Source: Blastocladiella britannica (taxonomy: Eukaryota; Blastocladiomycota; Blastocladiomycetes; Blastocladiales; Blastocladiaceae). Taken from it: a stretch of DNA of 16,072 nt. Under the pieces are notes generated by a model that saw nothing but the letters and a program-made list of their open reading frames with translations, was not told where the DNA came from and ran no database searches. The first letter of the stretch is position 1. Each line of letters opens with the position of its first letter. The stretch is from NCBI GenBank assembly GCA_025349905.2, contig MU624953.1, positions 1 through 16,072 on the forward strand, written 5' to 3'. Positions 1 through 10,131 of this stretch are shown in pieces. Position numbers and translations under genes: made by a program.

Positions 1-3000
1 CGGCGATCCGCCCGGCCTCAATCACCAGCACCCGGTCGTAGTCGGCAATGGTGCCCAGCCGGTGCGCGACCGTGATCACCAGCGTGTCGCGGGGAACCTC
101 GGTTTTGAGCGCGCGCTGGATCACAGCATCGGACCGCACGTCGATGTTGGCGGTCGCTTCGTCGCAGACCAGGACTTTGGCGTTGCGCAGGAGCGCTCGA
201 GCCAGGCTTAACAACCTGTCATTTTGGTCAGCCAGTGTATATGCGATCTGGTAAAGTGAGAAAACGTACTGCCGCTGCCCAGAACTAAAGTTGGCTCCAC
301 CGTAGTCGACACGGCCATCGAGCTTGCCGTCCATGCCCTCAATGACCGACTTGAGCTCGACCCGCTCCAGCGCCTGCCAAATACTCGAGTCCTGGTACTC
401 TCCGAGCGGGTCCAGGTTGAACCGTACTGTTCCGCGAAATAAGACAGGCAGTTGTGGGATAATGGCCAGGTTTCGACGCAGTCGCTCGAGCTTGAGCTTG
501 GACGTCGGGTACTGGTCCAGGTACAGCTCGCCCGAGAACGGGTGCAGCCGAAAGATGGCGGAAATGAAGGTGGATTTGCCGGCTCCGGTGCGTCTGCGTA
601 TGTTCAAAATAAGTGAGTACCACGATGGCAAGAGCGAAATGGAGAAAATGGCAGGACCCAACAACAGCAACACGCTCGCCCGACTTGAGCGAAATGTTCC
701 AGTCCGCGAGAGCCAGCGGCCCACCCTTGGTGTAGCTCATGCACAGGTTCTTGGCCTCCATTAAGCTGGTCTTGGGCCAGTCGGCCGGTGGTGGTTCCAC
801 CGAGATATTAGCAGCCGCTTCAGACACAAGGTCAATCTCAGCCTCGGACGGCGCATCGCAGTACGCGTACATGCGCTCGACGGACATGAACGACGCCTCC
901 AAGTCAGCCATCATGCGCACCACCGACTGCATCATCCGCGACAGGGACATGGTGTACGAGAGCGCCATGCCCGCATTCACCGGCGACAGATGACCGTACC
1001 GCGCAATCAGAGTTGCCACCAGCGACGCCATGCCAATGAACAACGACAAGTTGAATTCGGACCGGAGTGCGTACCACCGCGAAATCGTTTGCATGTGCCA
1101 CACCACTCGCACGTTGCGGTCCAGGGTCGCCAAGAACCGGGCCGTGAAATTGGACTGTGCCTTGTGTGCCCGAATCACGGGTAACTTATCGACCGACTCG
1201 GCCAGCTCGGACATGATGGGCGCGCGGGTCCGTGCTTCCAATAACCGGATGCGGCGTTGGGCGCCAATGAACCGGCTGCGGAGGGCAAAGAACCGGGCGC
1301 CGAGGATCGGGAGCAGGAAGATCATCACGGGCAGCATCATCACCACGGTCGCAAAGATCCCGACCGTGTCAAAAACCAGGAGCGCAACGTTGAACAGCAT
1401 TTCGCACAGCTTTTCGTCCACTTCGTCCTGATCCTTGGATACCACATTGAGCATTCGGCCTATTTTATATTTTTTTCGTCAAAGTTCGCACCAGCACACA
1501 AACAAAAAAAAAAATGACGAGCCATACCAGTGGACTGCGTCATGAGCCACGCCATGGACGCATTCATGATGCTGTTGATCATTTTATCCCCGAGCACTTT
1601 ACTGGCATGCAGCATCAGCTCAAAGAACATCATGGCCCGCGAGTACGCGACGCAGATCGCCGCCAGCGTGAGGGCGAGCACAAGCTTGAACTGGTTGGTA
1701 TCGGCGAGCTGCTCGGCCGGGGACTTGTTGGCCCAGGTGGCCAGCGCCCATTTCGACAAGGAGGTGATGATTTGGCCCAGCCCGAGCAGAACCGCGCTGG
1801 TGATGATCGCCGACGTCGGGGTCGGGTCGACCAGGAATCGACGCACCGTCGACCACCGCAATTTCCCTCCTCCTGGCATGGCTGCAAGGTCTTGTTGTTT
1901 GTCCCGTGGGACGTCGTCGATCACTTTGGATACGGCCTTCTTTTTGAGATCGTCCACGTCGGCGTTGTCGTTGTCATCTGCTGCCGCGAGTCCGGTATCG
2001 ACACTGTCCCGTGGACAGAGCAAATTCATGGACCCGCCGCCCGACGTCAAGTTGCCCAGCGAAGCGCGGCTGCGCAACTCGGACATGGACGCCACCGACG
2101 ACTTGAGCACCAGCGGTCCCGGTGCGCCAACCCGGCCGATACCGCCCTGTTTTTCGGCCTCGAGCGCACTCACCACCTTGTTCTTGGCCTCCCACTGCTT
2201 CAAGTACACAATCCAGGCGCTGCTGTTGCGCACACTCGGTACACCAGTGCCACCACCGAAAAAGTCCTGCCAGGGTGCAGTGCTTGACACGGTCCCGCAC
2301 TCGACAATCGCCATGGCGTCGCACCGGCGCGCAAACCCCAAGTTATGCGTGACGAGCACGCGGGTGACGCCTGTCAAGCTGGCAATGGTCGCAAACAATC
2401 GCTGCGCGACCCGTGGGTCCACGGCGCTGAGCGGGTCGTCGAGTAGCAACACGGGCGCGCGAGAGTATATGGCGCGAGTCAGCGCCAGCCGCGCACGTTG
2501 GCCACCCGATAACTTGTTCCCGCGCTCGCCCACCTGCGTGTCGAGGCCGTCGGCCCACGATTTCACGTCGGCGTCGAGCTGGCACATGGAAATCGCTTGT
2601 GCGAGCCAGACCGGGTCCAGCGGGCGGCCGAATAAAATGTTTTCAAGGACGGTGCCGGACATTACCGCTGGGTTCTGGGTCACGTACCCGGTCAATGAGC
2701 TCGCGAGTTGGGTGGCAGTCAGTGTCGACGACGATGGCGTGAAATGCGAGCTGTGTGGCGCCAGTGGCATTTCGCCCAGTAACGCCGAGAGCAGCGACGA
2801 CTTGCCGCCGCCCACGGGACCCGTGATGGCCGTCAACGACCCAGCAGCAATGTGCAAGTGCGGGACCGCCAGCTCAAACACCGAGTCGGGAGCGGCCCGC
2901 GAAATGTCCATCCCGCTCATGACCATTTCTTTACGGAACATGGCCCGGTTCTTTGCGCCGTACGAGAATTCGGCCGGCCACTGGAAGACTGCGCTGCGCA

Positions 3001-4424
3001 CCGTGATGGGTGTCGGTGGTGCCGCCGGTTTTCCTTGCATGTCCGAGCTGCCGTTGCTACTGCCGACCGCCACCGGCTCCAGCTCGGTCTGCAGCAGGTA
3101 CGGAGTGATGCGCTCAAACGCCACGCTGACTTTGGTCACTGCCTTGATGCTCGAGGGCATCAGGTCCGCCACCGCGCTCCCCATTCCGTCCCAGAGTCCC
3201 ACACAGATAAAGAACTTTTCGGCCGTGAAGGGAATACCCATGCAAAAACAGGTACCGAACGTGATCAGACTCACGGTGATGGTGAACACGAACGACGGCG
3301 CTTCCATGGTTGCGTCGACAAAGAGTTGCCTGAACAATTTTTTATGGGTCAGTCCTAAGAAACCCAGAGGGGGAATGAAAAACGGACTTGCGGAGCGCTT
3401 GGAGCTCTCGAGCGCGGATCGTCTTGACGCGGTCAATAAACAGTTTTTGCCAAAGATTCCTGGGATTATTTGAAACATGTCAGCTTCAAACCAACACAAA
3501 AAAAATGGAGTATATACAAACACTTTAATCACGTTAATACCGTGAATCACGTCGGTGACCAGCTTGATCCGACTGTCGCGCCAAGTGACTGCCGCCCGCC
3601 GGAAGTAGTTGTACATTCCCGCCGCCACGTAGTTCTGGATCGCCAAGAATCCGATCGCAATCAGCACCAAGAACCCGGGCCACCCGAGCTCGGAGTACAG
3701 GATCCAAGTCCCGACGGTGATGTGAATCGGCACCGTCCACAGGTAGTGTCCGTAAGTGCAAAAAGATTCGAGTGGGACCAGTTCGGTGGCCACAAACGAC
3801 ATGAGGAGCTCGTTCCCGACCGTGTACGTGGCTAACCGCGTGGCCTTGTTGAAAACTAGCGCCGAGACCGACGCCCGGATGCGAATGCACATGTTCTGCA
3901 GCTGGTACCGCGAGTGGTGCCACAGTTGCGTGCGCGCGATCGTTGATACCATGAACCAAAACGCGGCCACCGCGCCGCGTCTCACTTGGTGGTCGTGGGC
4001 AAACTCGGAGAAGGTGGACGGAAGCGTGTGCGAGCTGGCCTCGACATTTTTGACTTGTTTCACGAGATTTCCCTATATACAACAATGACAAGATGCGTTA
4101 GGACGAGATGTGTACGTTTGTAAATAAGCGGATCACGCATACCAGAAGAAGCGCCTGCGTGAGCGAGACAAGCAATTGGCAAAAGCTCATGAATCCCGTC
4201 CACAGGATGGTACTGCGATGCAGCCGAAACAGTACCCGGCCCAGCCGCGGCTGGATCGGAGGCGACCGCACGTTACAGTCGGCGACCTCGGCATCCCAAG
4301 CTTCCTTGAGATCCGATCCAAGCTTGGCGGACTTGTACTCTGGTGGAAGCGGGAACAAGTGCTCTTCTTCAATCACGGTTCGCGTGTCGAGAATCGGGTT
4401 GATCCAGCCAAGTAGAAACGGCAT
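1..4424 (-). CDS. ABCC-family (MRP-type) full ABC transporter, 3' end cut by window edge
   Basis: Membrane exporter with the order TMD1-NBD1-TMD2-NBD2; the ABCC family moves organic anions and conjugates out of the cytosol or into vacuoles. Exons (minus strand, transcript order): 4424-4116, 4072-3522, 3459-3388, 3329-1528, 1459-658, 593-270, 215-<1, giving at least 1358 residues. NBD1 has Walker A GPVGGGKSS (K~487), signature LSGGQ (~584) and Walker B LLLDDP with Asp in place of catalytic Glu (~609). NBD2 has Walker A GRTGAGKST (~1179-1187), signature SSGQR, CDEATA (E~1306) and the H-loop VAHRL. A degenerate NBD1 with an intact NBD2 is usual for ABCC. Splicing restores VIKVNLWQKLF where ABCCs have IKLYAWE, and STGRMLN before SKDQDEVDE. 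The start at 4424 follows an in-frame TGA (4434-4436) with no AG between, so no upstream exon can join. The protein therefore begins almost at the conserved WINPIL, without TMD0. The first intron (43 nt) is the least certain. Confidence 0.93.
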
Positions 4425-4837
4425 TTTTGTTTTTCAGGTTGTCCGCAGCGGCAGGACCGGGTTTAAAGTAAAAGGCGTGGAACTGCACTGGGGGTGAATT
4501 AGCACGTTGGATTGCACAAGAGGGTAAAAAGTGGAAAGGATATCGTCGTTTATAATGTACCAACAATGGTCGTACATAGAGGGAAAAATGAAAAATCAGT
4601 AATGGGGATTGGGCTCTGAGAAAAACGTCATTCGCAAAAAAAAAAAAAAAATCTCACGGAACATTGGTTCGATGTGTTAAGGATCGGCAGTCATTGGGGA
4701 TTGGGAAAGCGTTGAGCAGTTTTGCAAGTTAAAGTGTTCATATATTGTTGCATTCACACCTATATTTGCCATTGTCCACCGACTCGCCCGCCGATCGGAC
4801 CGTATCCGCAGTCCTTCTCACGGTGAGATGTCTATTT
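4425..4837 (-). promoter_or_regulatory. Spacer holding the ABCC gene 5' region
   Basis: Non-coding spacer between the 571-residue gene (ends 4838) and the ABCC start (4424), both on minus. It holds the leader and promoter of the ABCC gene and the 3' flank of the upstream gene. A TATAAA lies on minus at 4549-4554, about 125 nt before the ATG, and an A16 run (T16 on the transcribed strand) at 4636-4651. The ATG is preceded by an A-rich CAAAA. No AATAAA was seen just past the 571-residue gene. The TATA assignment is inference. Confidence 0.4.
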
Positions 4838-6553
4838 TTAAGGGTAAACAATTACATTCCCACCCTGTCCAATCTGGCTGGCACGTATGGACACCGCCGC
4901 TGCAACCGCAATGGTAGCGAGGACGCAGATCGCCCAGGTGACAATGCGGCATGTCCACCCGAGATGGAAATCCAGCAGTGCGCCGGATGAAGGACCAGCC
5001 CCATTCATTGTTTCTCCTCGTCTCCGGATCGGCGGCGGCAGACCGGCACTCGAGTCCGAAGGGCTATCGCCTGTTCCCTTCACCTGACCAGCGCTGGTTA
5101 ATTTGGTCAATGCCGACCTGGGCATGAAGGAAGCCGCCGTCATAGGCTCAGACGGCGCTAGAATCGCCGCCCGCTTGGTCACTTGCTTGCCCGTGCCCGT
5201 GATATCGTCAAACGACATGGACACGGACGTGAGCACTTCCTGGATACGGGTTTGCGCCGACTGCCTGCGGTGGGACGCTGCCGAGCTAAAAGATCCGCGA
5301 GATCCAGCTGCGACCTTGTTGAGCCCAGCGAGGCCGTCGGGCAGCGCGGTGGTGGACGATGACGAAATGCCGGCCTTGCTCGCATGGATTCCCGGCTTGA
5401 ATGGGCACCCGGACTCGAGCGCTGCTCCCGACGACCGAGTCGGGTGCCATGATGGCGGCGGTGACGGTGGTGATGCATCAGCGGCGACGGCAGCTGATAC
5501 TGCGTCCTCGCTCCTGGGGGCCTCGGAATGGCGCCGAGTAACATCAGGAGCAGGACCAGCAGTCGCAGGAGTACCAGCAGTCGCAGCCCACGTATCGCTC
5601 GCAAACTGCACCGACGACCCAAACGACCGCCGAGTGTTGGCCTGCTGCAACGAAAACGGATTCGAAAGTCCAGGGCCTCGAGGGTGCAGCGGAGACGTTG
5701 GTGCAGAATGAGAAGACACGTCCGGCATGGTGCCGCTCAGAGTGCTCCCGAGCCGCACCTGGAGTTCTGGGAGCTCTTGCAGACGATCCAGACCTGGACC
5801 GGTCCTATCATCGGTCGACGGTGCCGTCATCATGATCGGAAAAGTAGACGATTGTTGATCAACGGCAGCAGAGGGTGAGGATCCAGTCACAAATGATTCG
5901 GAGGGGAGTGCCATGAGCAGCGACGACTGTTGCGAGAGCATTGACGGCTTGTGCATACGCGAAAGATGACTCTTTGGAATGAGTTCGGACGCGCGCCGCG
6001 GATACGAGGTGCGAGTTGTGACCGAGGTGGCTCCTCCTGTACCTCCTGCTGGAGCCGATGCCGTCGATGAAGTTGTGGTTGTGGTGGTTGTTGTGGCACC
6101 CGACGAATAAGACTGGGTTGTTGCCGCCGTTCGCGTGGATGGGGTAATGGACAGCTCGGCCGCACTGGACGCCAAGCTTTGCGACCGATCAGGAGTATTG
6201 ATCCCCTGCAGTGTAGGGACGCCAGTCTCGGACGGCGGGAGGATCTGGTGAGCGCTGACCCGGTTCGCTTGGTCTCGCGTGAAAAGTTCCAATGCAGCCG
6301 AGGAAGAATGTCCCGACGATGGATCCCCCAGATCGCCCGAATTGCGGCTGGAGGACCGGGATGGAGTGGGGGATGGGGTATTCTGTCGAGTAAATTTTTC
6401 AACCGACGGTTCCTTGGCCGGGTGTGCGGTCCGTCGTTGTTGATGAAGGGAATTCGGAGCCGAAGACGATGGATTGGGACCAGTCGATGGAATGGCGGCC
6501 TCCTGCCGCGCCGAGAAATGCTTTTTGACTGCTCGAAGCGGAGCCGGAAGCAT
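4838..6553 (-). CDS. Ser/Thr/Pro-rich, probably disordered protein with one C-terminal membrane segment (unknown function)
   Basis: Not recognised. A single uninterrupted frame of 571 residues. The frame is open further upstream, but the first in-frame ATG is at 6553, preceded by AAAAAAGAAAA. Nearly the whole protein is low-complexity Ser/Thr/Pro/Ala, including an eight-Thr run near residues 154-161. A hydrophobic stretch at ~537-556 (IVTWAICVLATIAVAAAVSI) leaves a ~15-residue tail, so a tail-anchored or type II topology is likely, with the long N-terminal part in the cytosol. Three RRxS motifs (186-189, 340-343, 429-432) match basophilic-kinase (PKA-like) sites. An NPF tripeptide at ~298-300 could bind an EH domain. 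These short motifs also arise by chance in such sequence. It could be a membrane-anchored scaffold; no enzyme motif is visible. An unseen intron inside low-complexity sequence cannot be excluded. Confidence 0.7.
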   Translation of the reverse strand: MLPAPLRAVKKHFSARQEAAIPSTGPNPSSSAPNSLHQQRRTAHPAKEPSVEKFTRQNTPSPTPSRSSSRNSGDLGDPSSGHSSSAALELFTRDQANRVSAHQILPPSETGVPTLQGINTPDRSQSLASSAAELSITPSTRTAATTQSYSSGATTTTTTTTSSTASAPAGGTGGATSVTTRTSYPRRASELIPKSHLSRMHKPSMLSQQSSLLMALPSESFVTGSSPSAAVDQQSSTFPIMMTAPSTDDRTGPGLDRLQELPELQVRLGSTLSGTMPDVSSHSAPTSPLHPRGPGLSNPFSLQQANTRRSFGSSVQFASDTWAATAGTPATAGPAPDVTRRHSEAPRSEDAVSAAVAADASPPSPPPSWHPTRSSGAALESGCPFKPGIHASKAGISSSSTTALPDGLAGLNKVAAGSRGSFSSAASHRRQSAQTRIQEVLTSVSMSFDDITGTGKQVTKRAAILAPSEPMTAASFMPRSALTKLTSAGQVKGTGDSPSDSSAGLPPPIRRRGETMNGAGPSSGALLDFHLGWTCRIVTWAICVLATIAVAAAVSIRASQIGQGGNVIVYP

Positions 6554-6817
6554 TTTTCTTTTTTGGGAAACGAGAATAAAATTCTCAGAAACGTTGCCCG
6601 TCTTGCGAAGATTCAGTTTAGGATTGAGCAATTCCTGGGTTTTCTCTGGAGATTGCTTGTTATGGCCCTCGAGAGGTGGAAAGGGGGGAAATCCAGTTGC
6701 AGAAGTACGTCGAGTGGGAATCTGTCAAATGTGGGAAAAAACGTTCTTTTACTGCGCACATGCACATTACACTCCCAAAATCGGCGATACCTTCCACGAA
6801 TGCCATACAACGGTTAA
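6554..6817. other. Intergenic spacer, 264 bp
   Basis: Lies between the stop of the cation-transporter gene (6818) and the start of the Ser/Thr-rich gene (6553), both on minus. It must hold the 3' flank of the former and the promoter and leader of the latter. The last bases before the ATG are A-rich on the minus strand. I see no convincing TATA box, AATAAA, repeat or RNA gene. Confidence 0.5.
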
Positions 6818-8393
6818 TCAGTCCCCACGATGCTCGGGCCGGTGCTCAAACTCGTAGTCGCAGTGCACGAACGCGCGCTCGACGTTCGGCAGCTGCTCGA
6901 GCTTGATTTGCAGATCCTCGCCAATATCGTGCGCCTCGCGCAGCGTCATGTCGGGCGGGAGCACAATGTCGACTTCCACAAACATGTTGTTGCCCAGCCA
7001 GTACGCGCGGCACGTGTCCACTTGGCGAACACGCACATCGTGCGTCGCGGCAATGTACGTGATCTTGTTGAGGACCGCAGGCGAGGCCGACTTGCCCACC
7101 AGGAGCTGCACATTTTCTGTTTTTTCAATTTTTTCTTATAAGATAGCGCACGAACAAAAAGGTGATAGGCATACCCCAAGCAGACATTGACCACGACCGC
7201 ATAATCATTAGGCCAATGAGCAGAGCACCGATCGGATCGAGCCACCACACCAGTTTGGCGCCGAGAACCGCAAGCAACAAGCCCGACGAGTTGAGAACCA
7301 GGTCGTTACGGTGGTCGGTAGCCAGCGCGCGCGCCGATGCCGAGTGGTCGCTCAGACGCACGCAGTAAAAGTAAAGCCCCGTTTTGGTCGCCAACCCGAA
7401 CCCGATCAGAATGTACTGCACGATGTTGGTCTCGAGTGCGTGCGGGACGGCGGCTGCGAGCGTGCGCCCGGCTTCCAGTACAATTTGGATCGAGAGGGCG
7501 GCCATGAGCGTGGAAAATACAATGATGCCCACCGTTTCGTAGCGGCGCTTGCCCTGTTTATCATTACTTTGAGTCAAGTTGTGCTTTTTGCATAAAATAA
7601 CGAAAACGGACCGTCGGGTAAGCCAGCACGTTTTGGCGCTTGGCGGCATGGTCGGCGACCAGAAGGATAGCCTGTAAAGTTGCAATCAGTCTCAGGGGTT
7701 GAAGGGAATGTCGAAAAAAAATAAAATAAAATAAAATTTAACGTACTCCCGACAAGAGATCCATAAACGCGTCGGCAGCAGTCGCAAAGAGCGCCATGGA
7801 TCCGGACAAGGTAGCCGCGACAGCTTGGCACCTATTCGTGATCGAATGAGACAGTGGTCAAGCCAATGAGAGACAGATTCCAACGACAAAAAATGGCAAA
7901 TAGGCGCATACGTGAGCAAAATAATATTGGCCACCAGGCTCAGGCGCACGACCATGGTCACCTGCGCATCGCGGTCGGCCTCGTCCGTGACGGGCACCAG
8001 TGGGGTGAGCAGGTCGTCAATGAGCTCGTTCTGGTGCTCGTAGAACCGGGCCACTTTGGCTCCTCCCGTCTTGCGCAGTTTGGCCAGCTCCTCGGGGGAC
8101 TTGCGAGATGCCGTGAGCCGGTAGTTGAGGCCGGCGTTGAGCCATGGGTGGTCAATGGCCGACGAGGGTCCCGCGGCAGCTGCTGCGGCAGTGTCCGGGG
8201 TTGCACTACTACCACCATTAGCGCCACGGTTGCTGCTGCTGGAGGCAACGGCTGTCACGTCCAGGGGCAGGCTGTTGAGGTCGTGGGTCGACATTCGCAG
8301 GGCAGAGGAGATTCCGCGCTCGTCATCGCTGCCCAGAGGGTGTTGCATGAGGAACGAGTTGGGGCTGGTCGTCGGGCTGTGTGATTGCTCCAT
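6818..8393 (-). CDS. Cation diffusion facilitator, Mn2+-type (MTP8-11/FieF-like)
   Basis: Proton-coupled divalent metal exporter, probably moving Mn2+ into an organelle or out of the cell. Exons (transcript order): 8393-7912, 7831-7747, 7671-7612, 7553-7175, 7116-6818; phases agree and give 434 residues. An N-terminal Ser/Ala-rich cytosolic region (~1-100) is followed by FYEHQNELID, typical of the plant/fungal Mn-CDF branch. The metal sites are D181xxxD185 (ADAFMD) and D289xxxD293 (DHRND); DxxxD in both helices is the Mn-CDF pattern, whereas Zn-CDFs carry HxxxD. GKRRYETVGII and DPIGALLI are family hallmarks. The C-terminal cytosolic domain has LVGKSASP, THD, VEVDIVLP and FVHCDYEFEH. Splice junctions rebuild LLTCQAVAATLSGS, LLSGAILL, YPTGKRRYE and AWENVQLLVGK. 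The start is the first ATG after the spacer; the frame is open upstream through sequence with no family similarity. Fe/Zn specificity is an alternative. Confidence 0.93.
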
Positions 8394-8561
8394 TGAATCT
8401 TTTTTGTCTTCCAAAGAGAAGGGCCAAGGATTTGAAGCACACTTGCATCGGATTTCATTCAAAGGTTCGAAATATTGGTTCGAAACGCTGCTGCTGCCAA
8501 GAAAAAAAAAAAACTGATCAAAAAATGAAGTCAACACGACTTGGTGCATTAAAAAAACCAA
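8394..8561 (-). promoter_or_regulatory. CDF gene upstream region with paired GGTTCGAA elements
   Basis: Only 168 bp separate the thiolase stop (8562) from the CDF start (8393). On the plus strand, GGTTCGAA occurs at 8464-8471 and 8477-8484, five bases apart, each containing the palindrome TTCGAA. The minus strand between them reads CCAAT (8474-8478), a CCAAT-box match in the direction of transcription. An A12 run lies at 8502-8513 (T12 in the sense strand). A promoter role is inferred from position and repetition. Confidence 0.4.
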
Positions 8562-9815
8562 TCAAACCCGCTCCAGGATCACCGCAATGCCCTGACCACC
8601 GCCAATGCACGCCGAGCCGATCGCGTACTTGCCCTTACCCGCCGCCAGCGCATGCGCGAGGTGGCCCAGGATCCGCGACCCGGAGGCAGCCAGCGGGTGT
8701 CCCAGAGCGATGGCGCCGCCGTTCAAGTTGGACTTGGCGTTGTCAATCCCGAGCTCCTTGGCCACTGCCAAGTACTGGGCCGCAAACGCCTCGTTGACCT
8801 CGACCAGGTCCATGTCCTTGAGCTCCAGCTTGGCCTTGGCCAGCGCACCCTTGATCGCCTCCACCGGTCCAATGCCCATGAGCGTGGGCTCCACGCCGAC
8901 CACGTGCCACGAGACCACGCGCGCCAGCGGCTTGAGGTTCTTGGCCTTGACGGCCTGCTCGGACGCCACCACCACCGCGGCAGCACCGTCAGCGATCCCC
9001 GACGCGTTGCCGGCCGACACGGTGCCCGTGTTCTTGATGAACACCGAGGGCAGCTTGGTCAGCGACTCGACGGTCGACTGCGGGCGCGGGTGCTCGTCGG
9101 TGGTGAGCGACTCGAAAGTCCCGCGCTTCTTGCCGGGGACCTCCACGGGCGTGATTTCGGCGGAGAACGCGCCCGACGCCTGCGCGGCGGCCCACCGCTG
9201 CTGCGACTGCATCGCGTACTCGTCGCAGTCCTTGCGCGAAATGTTGTACTGTTTGGCCAGGTTCTCGGCCGTGATGCCCATGGGCGTCACCGTCGGGTAC
9301 CGGTCCACCAGCGCCGCCGCCAGCGTGTCCTCGCCCTTGAGGTCCACGCCGTACCGCGTGCCCCACCGCAAGTCGCGCAGCGCGTAGGGCGCCTGCGACA
9401 TCGACTCGGACCCGCCCGTCAGCACCACGTGCGACTCGCCCGCAATGATCTCGTGCGCGGCATTGATCACGGCCTGGAAACCGGACCCGCACAGACGGTT
9501 GATGGTCAGGGCCGGTGTCTCGACGGGCAAGCCGGCGCGGTGGCCGACGTGGCGAGCCAGGTAGGCTGCGTCGTTCTTTATTCCATTTATCACTACTGGT
9601 TGATCGAATTACTTGATAAATAAGGGACATACAGAGGTCTGCGAGACATTGCCGAAAATGACCGAGTCCACCTTGGTGTCGGCGGGCAGGTCAGCCAGGG
9701 CCGCCTTGGACGCGAGACCGCCGAGCTCGTTGGCCGTCAGGTGCTTGAGCTTCCCGCCGAACGCGCCAAAGGGCGTGCGCTTGGCGGCAACGATGAAGAT
9801 GTTGGGGGTCGTCAT
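8562..9815 (-). CDS. Thiolase, 3-ketoacyl-CoA thiolase (ACAA2-like) / acetyl-CoA acetyltransferase
   Basis: Thiolytic cleavage of 3-ketoacyl-CoA, the last step of beta-oxidation, or the reverse condensation of two acetyl-CoA. Exons 9815-9633 and 9575-8562 give 398 residues, the usual length. The intron (9576-9632, GTATGT...AAAG) separates NVSQTS from NDAAYLARHVG, continuous in the family. Catalytic residues are present: Cys90 in NRLCGSGFQ, His354 in ALGHPL and Cys384 in SACIGGGQG. The N-terminus (FIVAAKRTPFGAFGGKL) and DLVEVNEAFA resemble animal mitochondrial ACAA2, whose N-terminus is not cleaved. No long amphipathic presequence and no C-terminal SKL is visible (it ends ILERV), which disfavours peroxisomal PTS1 import. 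Mitochondrial or cytosolic location cannot be settled from sequence. The start follows nine A residues on the sense strand. Confidence 0.95.
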
Positions 9816-10073
9816 TTTTTTTTTCTTTTCTTCGTCGTTATTGTTGGCGGCGAAAGAGAAGGGAAGGGCGAGGACGCGTCGGCGACCTTTATAGGCCCAA
9901 GTCTACGCGCGTGAAAGGACGGTCCTCGCCATGGGTTGCTTACATCATCACCCCGCACTCCACCCTCTTTTCGCCGACACATAGCGGAGGTGGACCCAGA
10001 CGCCCATGCACGCCCAATGATCTGCTGGCAATCCGTCGAGGAGATATATGCACTCGCCGAGCGAACGTGCTTG

Positions 10074-10097
10074 TATATATATTATATATATATATAT
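10074..10097. repeat. TA dinucleotide tract
   Basis: About 24 bp of alternating T and A with one phase slip, in the MBF1-thiolase spacer. In the MBF1 transcript it lies about 40-60 nt past the stop. TATATA is the efficiency element of yeast-type 3' ends, so it may help 3' processing as well as being a microsatellite. Confidence 0.7.
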
Positions 10098-10108
10098 TCC
10101 ATGACAAG

Positions 10109-10131
10109 TTTTTTTTTTTAGAAAAAAAAAA
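10109..10131 (-). terminator. T10-CT-A11 fold-back just after the MBF1 stop
   Basis: On the transcribed (minus) strand the sequence runs T10, CT, A11, starting 4 nt beyond the MBF1 TGA. An RNA copy could pair U10 with the A-run around a two-base turn. Together with the following TA tract it may mark the MBF1 3' end. The sequence is plain to see; a termination or processing role is inference. Confidence 0.35.

Noticed and set aside
1530..3473. 647-residue open frame on plus, antisense to the ABCC gene
   Set aside because: No family motif; the opposite strand encodes clear ABC transporter motifs. GC-rich codon bias leaves long antisense frames, and this one crosses three introns of the real gene.
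8464..8484. GGTTCGAA resembling a tRNA B box
   Set aside because: The following CC of the B box is missing and no acceptor stem or anticodon arm can be built around it.
8394..8561. N-terminal extension of the CDF protein up to the thiolase stop
   Set aside because: The frame is open, but the added sequence shows no family similarity, crosses a homopolymer, and would remove the whole promoter space.
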